64,000 bases of DNA from an uncultured Lachnospiraceae bacterium (GTDB lineage Bacteria; Bacillota; Clostridia; Lachnospirales; Lachnospiraceae), in NCBI GenBank assembly GCA_934352055.1, contig CAKRJY010000001.1:248001-312000 (forward strand), read 5' to 3'. The position numbers were made by a program, and so were the translations under genes. Positions 1-8,123 of this stretch are shown here, in pieces. Under the pieces are notes generated by a model. The model was not told the origin of the DNA. It saw only the letters and a list, made by a program, of their open reading frames with translations, and searched no databases. The stretch's first letter is position 1; every line of letters starts with the position of its first letter.

Positions 1-77
1 TCCAGCGTACAATGTGACTCCGGGTATGCTTCTTTTAACCGTTCTATAACAAGTTTTGCTAATTCTTTTTTCCGCAT
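1..77 (-). CDS. nth: Endonuclease III, N-terminal fragment
   Basis: Only the first 25 codons lie in the window; the gene runs off the left edge. The peptide begins MRKKELAKLVIERLKEAYPE and continues SHCTL, which resembles the start of bacterial endonuclease III, a base-excision-repair DNA glycosylase/AP lyase. The catalytic helix-hairpin-helix and the iron-sulfur cluster region would lie outside the window, so the call rests on the N-terminus alone. A strong AGGAGG ribosome binding site lies 9 bases before the ATG at 77. It follows folC on the same strand with a 12-base gap and may be co-transcribed with it. Confidence 0.6.
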   Translation of the reverse strand, partial: MRKKELAKLVIERLKEAYPESHCTL

Positions 78-89
78 CCTTGTTTCCTC

Positions 90-1358
90 CTAGTGATTTT
101 GTAAATCTATTTTTCCGCTTTCAAACATTGCCTTGACCTCTCCTATAAAATAAAGAGATCCAAAAATAATAAGACGTTCTCCCTTTTCTTCTCCCAAAGC
201 GATTGCTTTCTGAATTCCTTCCAAAAGATCTCCACTTACGGAAGCTGACATTTCATCTTCCAAAAGATCCTGACATAACTCGTCTGCCTGTAAACTGCGA
301 CTGGTATCAACCGTAGCACACAAAAAGGTGTCTGCCAGCGGATACATGGTCCGCATCATCGACCGATAGTCCTTATCTGCCATAACTCCCACCAAAAAGA
401 CAAATTTTTCATCCGGAAACATGTTTTTTAGTGAGTTGAATAAAGCTTCAACTCCCTGCGGATTATGTGCACCATCGGCTAAAACATACGGTTTTTCGGA
501 CAAAACCTCCATTCTCCCCGGCCACTTAGCTTCCGCTAACCCATGTCGAATTATTTCTTCTTTTTTCGACAAAAAGTTATCCCCGAGATATCCACAATGG
601 TTATTGAATAATGTTTCCACTACCCCCACTGCCAATGTGGCGTTAGCCCTTTGAAATACGCCGTTTAGCGGTATTTCGTAGGTTGAGATTTTTGTCAACA
701 AGTTATCCACATTTGTGATGGGGATATCCAAAACCTCCGCTTGTTTTTTGATTACATCCGCTGCTTTTTCATCCATAATTCCAAGAACGGCATGGGTACC
801 TTTTTTCAAAATCCCGGCTTTTTCCGCTGCAATTTCTTCTATGGTATTTCCAAGAATTGCCGTATGGTCAAATCCAATATTTGTAAATGCACATACTTCC
901 GGAACAACCGCTAATCCGGCAGTCGAATCTTTCGCCCCACCAAGTCCGGTTTCCAGAACAACGTAATCACAATGCTTCTCTTTAAAATAAAGCACTGCCA
1001 TTCCCAGACATAAATCAAACATTGTTGTTTCCTGTTCCATTGGAAGTGCCAACACACGTTCCCCCAATCGTATGACATCTTCTTTTCCGATTTCTTCTCC
1101 ATCCACCACGATACGTTCCGTAAAACGAATCAGATGTGGTGATGTAAATCTTCCCACAACAAAACCGGCAGCATGTAATATACTACTTACAAATGCTGCC
1201 GTTGATCCTTTTCCATTGGTTCCGGCAATATGGATGATTTTCATGTCCGCCTCCGGATGACCTAACCGTTCCATCATTTCTGCGGTCACATCTCTTCCAT
1301 ATGCCTTGCCAAATCTTCTTTTTGATTGTATTTTTTCAATAATATCTTCGTATTGCAT
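90..1358 (-). CDS. folC: Folylpolyglutamate synthase / dihydrofolate synthase
   Basis: A 422-residue Mur-ligase-type enzyme that adds glutamate to folates (and in many bacteria to dihydropteroate) in the cytoplasm using ATP. The P-loop GTNGKGST is near residue 47, followed by the family signature SPHLIRFTERI and, in the C-terminal half, DGAHNPQG. Length and motif order are normal for the FolC family. The start lies five bases after the stop of the DegV gene, with a weak GGTGG Shine-Dalgarno inside the end of that gene, so the two are probably translated from one message. Whether it has both activities cannot be told from sequence alone. Confidence 0.93.
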   Translation of the reverse strand: MQYEDIIEKIQSKRRFGKAYGRDVTAEMMERLGHPEADMKIIHIAGTNGKGSTAAFVSSILHAAGFVVGRFTSPHLIRFTERIVVDGEEIGKEDVIRLGERVLALPMEQETTMFDLCLGMAVLYFKEKHCDYVVLETGLGGAKDSTAGLAVVPEVCAFTNIGFDHTAILGNTIEEIAAEKAGILKKGTHAVLGIMDEKAADVIKKQAEVLDIPITNVDNLLTKISTYEIPLNGVFQRANATLAVGVVETLFNNHCGYLGDNFLSKKEEIIRHGLAEAKWPGRMEVLSEKPYVLADGAHNPQGVEALFNSLKNMFPDEKFVFLVGVMADKDYRSMMRTMYPLADTFLCATVDTSRSLQADELCQDLLEDEMSASVSGDLLEGIQKAIALGEEKGERLIIFGSLYFIGEVKAMFESGKIDLQNH

Positions 1359-1363
1359 GTGCG

Positions 1364-2200
1364 CTATACCACCATGATAATGCCTCCATCATTGGCGTAC
1401 ATACTGCTGACACCTGCAGTATCAACAATAAAAATCTCCTTAAAAGAGGCTACCTTTTCTATTTTTTCTTTTAATTGTAGCGCACGCTCCTTACAGTTAC
1501 AATGAGAAATTGCAAGAATACGATTTTCACAGTTATGGGTCACTTCCATCATAGATTGCACCATACGATCCAATGCCTTGTTCATACCTCTCGCCTGAGC
1601 CAACTGCTGGATACTTCCCTCTTCGGTAGATCCCATAATTGGCTTGATATTCAAAGTACTTGCCAGTTTTGCCTTCAAATTACTCAAACGACCGGCTTTT
1701 CGTAAAGTCTCCAAAGACTCCAATACGAAAAATGTATGCTGCTCTTCAATGTATTTTCCTACATTTTCTACCACTGTTTCAAAGTCCATGCCAGCCTCTT
1801 CACAAGCTGCAATATGCAGTCCAATCAGGGATTCTCCAATAGATGCTGATTTAGAATCAATCACACAGATTTTTTTATCTTCATGGTCCTCTAAAAACAA
1901 ATCTTTTGCCAAGCAGGCACTATTATAGGAACCGCTCAATTGTGAAGATAATGTAATCACATAGATATGTTCCGCATCACAATCCATTGCCTGCATGTAA
2001 GCATCCGGTGAAGGACATGCTGATTTTGGTCCTTCTTCACTTTCTGCCACTTTTTTCAAGAATTCTGCCTGATTAAAAGACTTATCATCGACGATTTCGA
2101 TATCCCCTATCTGTAATGTCAATGGAACATTCTCAAAATGTCCATCTTCCTGCATTTCTTTTGATAATTCTCCGCAACTATCAATAATTATTTTATACAT
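1364..2200 (-). CDS. DegV family fatty-acid-binding protein
   Basis: A 278-residue DegV protein. Members bind a fatty acid between two alpha/beta domains, and the characterised FakB members present it to the kinase FakA so that exogenous fatty acids enter phospholipid synthesis. The N-terminus MYKIIIDSCGELS and the signature SSQLSGSYNSA (about residues 84-94) are typical, as is FFVLESLETLRKAGRLS in the middle. No FakA-type kinase is in the window, so the partner is inferred only from the family. GGGAGGCG precedes the ATG. A sigma-A-type promoter with an overlapping inverted repeat lies upstream at 2265-2293. Confidence 0.92.
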   Translation of the reverse strand: MYKIIIDSCGELSKEMQEDGHFENVPLTLQIGDIEIVDDKSFNQAEFLKKVAESEEGPKSACPSPDAYMQAMDCDAEHIYVITLSSQLSGSYNSACLAKDLFLEDHEDKKICVIDSKSASIGESLIGLHIAACEEAGMDFETVVENVGKYIEEQHTFFVLESLETLRKAGRLSNLKAKLASTLNIKPIMGSTEEGSIQQLAQARGMNKALDRMVQSMMEVTHNCENRILAISHCNCKERALQLKEKIEKVASFKEIFIVDTAGVSSMYANDGGIIMVV

Positions 2201-2264
2201 AAAAACGCCTCCCGATACGTTTGTGGTTTTGTTTTATTTCTCACGTGGTTTTGATTACTACATC

Positions 2265-2293
2265 ATAGTAATACAAAAAACTACTTTTGTAAA
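2265..2293 (-). promoter_or_regulatory. Promoter of the degV-folC unit with overlapping inverted repeat
   Basis: On the minus strand TTTACA (2288-2293) and TACTAT (2265-2270) are separated by exactly 17 bases. The -35 region sits inside AAACTA-N10-TAGTTT (about 2278-2299), a perfect 6-base inverted repeat that could be an operator. The regulator is not known. The rest of 2201-2336 shows no coding signal. Confidence 0.5.
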
Positions 2294-2336
2294 TAGTTTT
2301 CCTATATTTTCCCAGGAAACACGCCGTACCATGCTT

Positions 2337-3491
2337 CTACAGAAGAATGGTCAGAATACAAAGTGCCTGATTCTCAAAATATGTGATTTCACGCGCTCCA
2401 TTACAATAACGAAAGACCTCTTCCTTATCAATCAGATGTTCTTTCACTTGCAAGTAATCCTGCAAATTCGACATACGAAGACATATTTCTTTCTCTCCCT
2501 GCAGATATTCCTGTTTGACCTTTTTCCCAATCACCGCCATATCTGCTGTCTCAAAATACAGACCTTCCTGATAAAAATAATTATCAACGACAGACTCACA
2601 GGCAGGCATTGCAAATGGCATTTGTGCTGTATGTGTCTGCGCCAAATCCTGTGTGCGCGCATTTAAATATCCATAATCGATCTTTTTTGCTCCCTGCCAT
2701 TCTCCGAGAAAATGCGTATTTCCCCATGTGGTGTCTATGTAGTAATATTCACCATCTAAATTTACAAGATTCCAGGCGTGATTTTCACCACCAGCTGTTC
2801 CTGTCACTACAATCGCAGGTATTCCCAATTGGTGCAGCAAATACTGTGTTGCATCTGCATATCCCTGACAGACCGTTTTTTTGCCAATAAACACACTTAA
2901 AATATTTTGATTGTTCTCACTCTCGGTATCATAATCCACCTGTTCAATCAGTGTCTCATAGACAAATTTTGCTTTTTCATAATCCGAGGCATCTGCAGGC
3001 ACCTCTGCCAGCCAGGCATCCGCCACCATATCTACCTGTTGCTGCAATTCTTCACGTTCCTGCTCTGTATAAATGTATGTCGGCATAAATTCCAATCCAA
3101 TAATCTGGTCAAAATTGGAATACGTGTTGTACTGATAACCACTGAACCAGAATAGTTCGCCATAATCCGCCATCACACATTCATATGCTTTTTCCAATGC
3201 CTTTTCATCTTTTGTCGATACCGCCACACAATCCGTATGTTGCATAACGCAATCTAGAATTTGGTCGTACACCTGCTGTTCCTCTGCCTGCAACTGCTGA
3301 TAGGCATATCGATCTGTTGAAACAGAAGACACTTGTTGTGTTTCTCCCACAACCGCCTGTTCCAACCGGTCATTGATTGCCTGCTGCATCAGCTGCATTG
3401 GTGTACATCCACTGAATAACACAGCTGATAAGCAAAGGGATATTACAAGAGCTATTCTTTTTTTATTATGTTCTTTTACGATTTTTTTCAT
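2337..3491 (-). CDS. Transglutaminase-like lipoprotein
   Basis: A 384-residue exported protein. An n-region rich in Lys/Arg (MKKIVKEHNKKR) and a hydrophobic stretch end in the lipobox LFSGC, so it should be lipid-anchored on the outer face of the membrane. The C-terminal half has a transglutaminase/protease-like core with a complete triad: Cys in KTVCQGYA, His in GENHAWNL and Asp in YYIDTTWG. Such domains act as peptidases or cross-linkers; the substrate is unknown. The ORF can be extended 10 codons to a TTG, but the ATG at 3491 has GGGGATAAG upstream and gives a normal lipoprotein signal, so I place the start there. It stands 33 bases after the aminopeptidase gene on the same strand. Confidence 0.85.
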   Translation of the reverse strand: MKKIVKEHNKKRIALVISLCLSAVLFSGCTPMQLMQQAINDRLEQAVVGETQQVSSVSTDRYAYQQLQAEEQQVYDQILDCVMQHTDCVAVSTKDEKALEKAYECVMADYGELFWFSGYQYNTYSNFDQIIGLEFMPTYIYTEQEREELQQQVDMVADAWLAEVPADASDYEKAKFVYETLIEQVDYDTESENNQNILSVFIGKKTVCQGYADATQYLLHQLGIPAIVVTGTAGGENHAWNLVNLDGEYYYIDTTWGNTHFLGEWQGAKKIDYGYLNARTQDLAQTHTAQMPFAMPACESVVDNYFYQEGLYFETADMAVIGKKVKQEYLQGEKEICLRMSNLQDYLQVKEHLIDKEEVFRYCNGAREITYFENQALCILTILL

Positions 3492-3524
3492 TCTTATCCC
3501 CAATGATAAAATCATATACAAGTT

Positions 3525-4811
3525 TTATGCTACGTCATACAATGCTGCGACCAGTCTTTGCAAACTTTCATAATCAGCTGTTCCCATCAATTCCCTTGCA
3601 GAATGCATCGCCAGCATTGGCACTCCCACATCAATGGTACGCATCGGCAATAACGCGGAGGAAATAGCGCCAAGTGTACCGCCTCCGACAATATCCGAAC
3701 GATTCACAAATTTTTGATACGAAATCTCATACATCGCAGCCATCTGTTCGATGATGGCAATTGCTTCACAATCTGTCGCATATGACTGCGCTGCCGCTTC
3801 TTTGATGGTAACACCTTTTCCCATCACTGGCTGCGTTGTAATATCTGCTTTTTCCACATGATTTGGATGCAGTGCGTGGGCAACATCTGCCGAGAGCATC
3901 AATCCCTGGTAAATAGCATCCTTAGCTGTTCGTACCGTCAGTCCCATAGACTCATATATTTTTTCAATTACATCCGTAAGAAGCGCAGAACCTGCCCCCT
4001 GCTTTGTACGACTGCCAATTTCTTCGTGATCATATAAAACCCCAAGATTCAATTGCTTTGCGGCTTCGTTTTTGCACATCGCTTCCACAATCGCTGCACA
4101 GGAACTGATGTTATCAATGCGTGGTGAAGAAATCATTTCTTCCTGTAAACCAAGTGTTATTGGCTCCTCCCAGACATAGGTGCTGAGTTCAAAATCTAGA
4201 ATATCTTTAACAGCAACGCCTAATTCCTTTGCCAGAAATTGCATAAATGCATTCTCATCCTCTCCCATACCAAGCAATGGCAGCATGTCGGTCTGGCGGT
4301 TGAGTTCTACCCCCTTATTAACATCACGATTCATGTGGATTGCCAGGTTTGGAATGGTTGCAAGTGGTCTTTTGCTATCGTATAAGCGCACTTCCGGGCG
4401 TAGGCAGTGTTCGGAACGAAGTGCCACACGACCGGCAATACCAAGTGGACGGTCCAGCCATGTATTTAAAATAGCGCCGCCATACACTTCCACATTTACT
4501 TTTTGATAGCAATTTGTCTTTGTGTCCGGGTTTGCCTTAATGCGCATACATGGGTAATCGGTATGTGCCGCTGCTATACGCAGTGCCAGATGATCGGTAT
4601 GCGCAACCATTGCCTCCTTTGTTGGTGTCATAAAAGCGACTAATGTCGTGCCATGGTGATTGATATAATATTTTTTATTTTCTTCCAGTTGCCATGTTTC
4701 CTCCATCGCAAGCGGTGTATAGCCTGCCTGCTCCAAATCCATCACGCATGTCTCCACCAGATGATATGGTGTTATCCCTGCCTTTAAATATCGCATTAAA
4801 AATTCATTCAT
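3525..4811 (-). CDS. M18 family aminopeptidase
   Basis: A 428-residue cytoplasmic zinc aminopeptidase of the M18 (aspartyl aminopeptidase) family. Likely metal ligands are visible in order: AAHTDYP, the Asp of DNISSC, DHEEIGS (the EE pair), a later Asp in SADVAHALHPN, and the final His in AMHSAREL. The ORF stays open upstream for 53 more codons, but those codons are the end of an inverted-repeat element (4820-5417) and not family sequence. The ATG at 4811 is preceded by GGAGG at a good distance and begins MNEFLMRYLKAGITPYH, as the family does, so that is the start. The ribosome binding site falls in the outermost bases of the repeat, so the repeat is probably in this gene's leader. Confidence 0.9.
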   Translation of the reverse strand: MNEFLMRYLKAGITPYHLVETCVMDLEQAGYTPLAMEETWQLEENKKYYINHHGTTLVAFMTPTKEAMVAHTDHLALRIAAAHTDYPCMRIKANPDTKTNCYQKVNVEVYGGAILNTWLDRPLGIAGRVALRSEHCLRPEVRLYDSKRPLATIPNLAIHMNRDVNKGVELNRQTDMLPLLGMGEDENAFMQFLAKELGVAVKDILDFELSTYVWEEPITLGLQEEMISSPRIDNISSCAAIVEAMCKNEAAKQLNLGVLYDHEEIGSRTKQGAGSALLTDVIEKIYESMGLTVRTAKDAIYQGLMLSADVAHALHPNHVEKADITTQPVMGKGVTIKEAAAQSYATDCEAIAIIEQMAAMYEISYQKFVNRSDIVGGGTLGAISSALLPMRTIDVGVPMLAMHSARELMGTADYESLQRLVAALYDVA

Positions 4812-4819
4812 CCTTCTAT

Positions 4820-5417
4820 CCTCCGTGTATAGCATATCGCCTTTTTCATTGAACATTCCGGTTTCCGGCGCACCTGCACTTCTTGCGCCCGCACAGCCCC
4901 GTGGCATACACAGCCTTATCCCTAAAACGTCGTTTGATTCTGCATCTCTAAAGAGGCATTTGTTTTCCATTGCAGAACTATCTTCGCAAAGTTAGACAGT
5001 CGGCAGGGATGATGTTCGCCTGATGGCAGATATGCTTGCAAAGCGTGTTAGAGATGCTTAGAACTTGTGAAAGATCTGGTGACGAGGGTACACGGATGTA
5101 CCCGAGAGGCGCAACCGCACATGGACGTTCGTTTGCGCCGGTCACCACCCTGGCGATGCATCCTGGGGCACAAGTTCTTAGCATCTCTTATGAGCGTCGC
5201 ACTGCATATCTGCCACAGGCGGACACATCCCGCCGACAGTCGAAGCTGTGCAAAGACAGTTCTTTTCAAACAAATTGCCTCTGTAAGAGATGCAACGAAT
5301 CGCACTCCAATGTTTTAAAGATAAGGCTGTGCATGCCACGGGACTGTGCGGGCGCAAGAAGTGCAGGTGCGCCGACATCCTCTGGTAAAGTAAAAGGCGA
5401 CATGCTATGCACGCCGC
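4820..5417. repeat. Large imperfect inverted-repeat element with a folded GC-rich core
   Basis: The two outer arms, about 4820-5068 and 5170-5417, are reverse complements of each other with scattered mismatches along their whole length. Matching blocks include the GCACCTGCACTTCTTGCGCC block (4871-4890 against its complement in the right arm), ACAGTCGGC/GCCGACAGT, GCAGATATGC/GCATATCTGC and AGAACTTGTG/CACAAGTTCT. The central 100 bases can fold further: GGTGAC/GTCACC closes a junction that holds GGGTAC/GTACCC and GGCGCAA/TTGCGCC hairpins. All ORFs here are frame-shifted reads of the arms with no family signal. A diverged copy of one arm occurs at 61484-61600. It could be a non-autonomous mobile element or a structured RNA. 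Confidence 0.75.
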
Positions 5418-5518
5418 CTTTCCTTAATCATGCTGTATCCCAATTTCCTGCTCAATTTAAATCAAGATGTATAAACTAAAAAGGTACATTGAAAACGGTC
5501 TGATTAATACTTCGTAGA

Positions 5519-5722
5519 TTAGCCTACTACTGTTACGTTTACTGCCTGTGGTCCCTTAGCACCGTCTGTAACTTCGAATTCTACAGCTGCGCCTTCTTCT
5601 AAAGACTTGAAGCCTTCCATATTAAGACCTGTGTAATGTACGAATACATCATTACCTTCTTCGTCAGAGATGAATCCGTAACCCTTCTGGTTGTTGAACC
5701 ACTTTACTGTACCCTTGCTCAT
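5519..5722 (-). CDS. csp: Cold-shock protein (CspA family)
   Basis: A 67-residue single cold-shock domain, a five-stranded OB fold that binds single-stranded RNA and DNA and acts as an RNA chaperone. Both RNA-binding motifs are intact: KGYGFI (RNP1) and VFVHY (RNP2). The start MSKGTVKWFN is the family norm; TTGGAGGTA lies just upstream, so the five-codon longer reading is rejected. The 95 bases upstream contain a perfect TATATTGG-AAA-CCAATATA palindrome. The gene stands alone between the repeat element and a DUF5721-like gene. Confidence 0.96.
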   Translation of the reverse strand: MSKGTVKWFNNQKGYGFISDEEGNDVFVHYTGLNMEGFKSLEEGAAVEFEVTDGAKGPQAVNVTVVG

Positions 5723-5747
5723 TACAAGTACCTCCAAAAAAATTATC

Positions 5748-5766
5748 TATATTGGAAACCAATATA
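5748..5766. promoter_or_regulatory. Palindrome in the csp leader
   Basis: TATATTGG-AAA-CCAATATA is a perfect 8-base inverted repeat 26 bases upstream of the csp start. In RNA it is a weak AT-rich hairpin just 5' of the ribosome binding site, a place where cold-shock leaders often carry temperature-dependent structure. It could equally be a protein operator. Function is inferred only from position. Confidence 0.4.
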
Positions 5767-5816
5767 CGATAAGAGTAGCATACCATCGTCGAAAAGTAAA
5801 GCCATTTTCACGTTTG

Positions 5817-6323
5817 TTACACCGCATTTTCCACTGCAATTTCATGCTCTGTAAAAAACTTTTTCACCCATGTATTCCACGCTTCTTCCATGCTGCGATC
5901 CAATGAAAATCCTGCCATTGTACAGCCTGCTGTCACATGAAGCTCCTCGCCCACATAACGTATATTTAGCGTAAGATTTGCCACGTCAGAAGGCATCACG
6001 CTCACCCTCTGCGTCTCGATAATCTGTTCCAAAAGCTTCTTCGGACACAGGAAGGTAAAATGAAAGGCTGCCGGTTTGCGTTTCCCCTTAATCATATCAA
6101 AACAAAGCTTTCTCACATATCCATAAGAAACACAACGCTCACCAAGAAGGCCTGCCTCCGCAAGTTCTTCCTCTGTCAGATAATCTTTTGTCAAATGGCC
6201 ATCTAACGTATACGTCATACGCGTTGTAATCGTTGCTTCTGATAACAAAAAAGCATCAAATATTTCCGATGCCAACAGAGCATTCATACATTTTTTTACA
6301 TCCAATATCTTTAACGCTAACAT
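5817..6323 (-). CDS. DUF5721-like protein
   Basis: A 168-residue cytoplasmic protein with no signal peptide or membrane segment. The N-terminal pattern (MLALKILDVKKCMNALL, then FDAFLLSEATITT and TYTLDGHL) matches my memory of the DUF5721 family, which I know only from Lachnospiraceae and which has no known function. AAGGGGAAAAC precedes the ATG. It is the last gene of a same-strand run (HD-GYP protein, hybrid kinase, subtilase), but with a 63-base gap after the subtilase, so operon membership is uncertain. Confidence 0.65.
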   Translation of the reverse strand: MLALKILDVKKCMNALLASEIFDAFLLSEATITTRMTYTLDGHLTKDYLTEEELAEAGLLGERCVSYGYVRKLCFDMIKGKRKPAAFHFTFLCPKKLLEQIIETQRVSVMPSDVANLTLNIRYVGEELHVTAGCTMAGFSLDRSMEEAWNTWVKKFFTEHEIAVENAV

Positions 6324-6386
6324 GTTTTCCCCTTCGTTTTTTCATCCTTCTCATTGTAGCAGAATTCCATCTCTTCGCCCAGCTTT

Positions 6387-8099
6387 TTAAACTTTTCGAA
6401 ACGAAGCATACAAATCCATAGCTCCGTATCCCCACTGCCTGTTGGGATACAAATCTCCGGACAATTGTTGTGCCCCACGCAGCAAAAAATTCCTGACCTG
6501 CGTCGTATTCACAAGCATATCTCCTTTGCGTGTGCACCACTGCATATACAGCGCAGCTGCTCCGCTGCATATCGATACTGCAGCACTCGTTCCTGTTCTC
6601 GGCTCATACTGTGCCTCTAATGGGAATGCACTTCTTCCTGCAACAGCACCATCCACAGCAAATCCAGGTGCAGCAATATCCGGTTTGATACGCCCATCGA
6701 TTGTATAGCCTCGACCACTTTCCAACAAAATCGCTTTTTGCTGTTCCTGATACCCTGCCACCGTCAACACATGCTTTCCATTGGCCGGATTCATAATGGT
6801 GGTATCCGGGTTCGATGCCAAAAAGTACACATTGCCACATGCCAGTTCTCTTCCTGCTAAATACATATGGAATTCCCCATCCTGCGCATTTTCCGTATAA
6901 ACCCGAATACGCCAGACACCGGGGGAAGGCGCTTGGAAACGATAATATATCAACTGATTTCCCGCCGTTGCCTCCGGAAAACTATAATCCACTTCGACCG
7001 TTGTTCCCTCAATGATAAAATCATAGACCTGACTTCCCGCCGCCTGAATACCAACTGCCGGATGCACTTCACCTGATGGAGAAACAATCGCCACCTCATA
7101 GCGCGCCGGCGCCACGCTCCACTGCTCCAACACAAAGCCACATGTTCCCTCTTCAACAACGATTTCCACTTCGTGATAGCGAATCGTTCCCTCATTTTGC
7201 GCTTGTGCAATTTCCTCCGCTGTCAGCGTACCACGATAGTGTTTTCTTGCTGCTGCCAGATTTCCCGTTGCGCTCACAACACAGCGCCGATATGCAACTG
7301 CCAAATCATCCAAATACAATGCCAGGGAATCGTTTCCACTATGGCTGCCCATTCCACAGCCGACAGACACACATAAGACGAGCGATTGTCCGCGCATTTT
7401 TGCCAGTTCATCCAAAAATTGCACGCCAAACATAAGATCCTGTTCTGCATAGCATACCGCATCATCGGGCACAAAATAATATTCACGCAGATATTTTTTC
7501 GCTTCTTTCAGCTGTACCATCGCAATATCTGCCGCTGGCGCCGCGCCACAATATGCACCGAGATCACTGCCGGCTGCCACGCTTGCCACATACGTGCCAT
7601 GCCCTGTTGCATCGCGATTTCCATAGAGGGACAACTGTTCTCCACTGTACACACAGCCATAATATGGTTGTGGAACATCTTTTACATCCTGCGGTATCAT
7701 ATCTGTGTTTTCCACATAGTTTTGGTCCCACACTGCCACAATACGGTTTTTTCCGTTTTCATCCAGAAATGCCGGATGCGTCGTGTCAATTCCGGAATCC
7801 AGAAATCCAAGCAACACACCTTTTCCATCGAGTCCAAGTGCCGGTGTATCCCGCACCTGCAAAATCCCTGCTGCATCCAGTGCTTCTAAGGATAGGGGCT
7901 GATAACAGTTGGGCATCGCATTGTAATTATAGTTTGCCACACGAAAAGATGGGTACTTCTCCCGATCCACAAACAGAATCGTATAATGGTTGCCCACATC
8001 CAGACCGCAGATCCCCTCTCCCAATGGCGGAAGATACGTTGTATTTCGCACAATCAAATCGTAATATTCATTTCCATAAATCATATCATAACAATTCAT
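6387..8099 (-). CDS. S8 subtilisin-like protease, clostridial Csp type
   Basis: A 570-residue subtilase. The triad is complete: Asp101 in LDSGID, His167 in GHGTYVA and Ser505 in GTSAAV. The first 95 residues form a short pro-region (NCYQPLSLEALDAAGI, then GLDGKGVLLGFLDSG) and a roughly 200-residue insertion separates His from Ser, the arrangement of the clostridial CspA/B/C family whose active members process the spore cortex hydrolase SleC. No signal peptide is visible, which fits a spore-interior or cytosolic protein. A germination role is inferred from architecture only. No good Shine-Dalgarno precedes the ATG; translation may be coupled to the kinase gene 24 bases upstream. Confidence 0.85.
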   Translation of the reverse strand: MNCYDMIYGNEYYDLIVRNTTYLPPLGEGICGLDVGNHYTILFVDREKYPSFRVANYNYNAMPNCYQPLSLEALDAAGILQVRDTPALGLDGKGVLLGFLDSGIDTTHPAFLDENGKNRIVAVWDQNYVENTDMIPQDVKDVPQPYYGCVYSGEQLSLYGNRDATGHGTYVASVAAGSDLGAYCGAAPAADIAMVQLKEAKKYLREYYFVPDDAVCYAEQDLMFGVQFLDELAKMRGQSLVLCVSVGCGMGSHSGNDSLALYLDDLAVAYRRCVVSATGNLAAARKHYRGTLTAEEIAQAQNEGTIRYHEVEIVVEEGTCGFVLEQWSVAPARYEVAIVSPSGEVHPAVGIQAAGSQVYDFIIEGTTVEVDYSFPEATAGNQLIYYRFQAPSPGVWRIRVYTENAQDGEFHMYLAGRELACGNVYFLASNPDTTIMNPANGKHVLTVAGYQEQQKAILLESGRGYTIDGRIKPDIAAPGFAVDGAVAGRSAFPLEAQYEPRTGTSAAVSICSGAAALYMQWCTRKGDMLVNTTQVRNFLLRGAQQLSGDLYPNRQWGYGAMDLYASFRKV

Positions 8100-8123
8100 A
8101 GAATATTTTATGCAAAAATGCCG

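Noticed and set aside
2223..2666. Plus-strand ORF of 147 codons
   Set aside because: It is antisense to the transglutaminase gene for most of its length and has no recognisable protein features.
5036..5479. Plus- and minus-strand ORFs within the inverted-repeat element
   Set aside because: Both arms give related strings in different frames and strands, as expected of a repeat. No start signals and no protein family.
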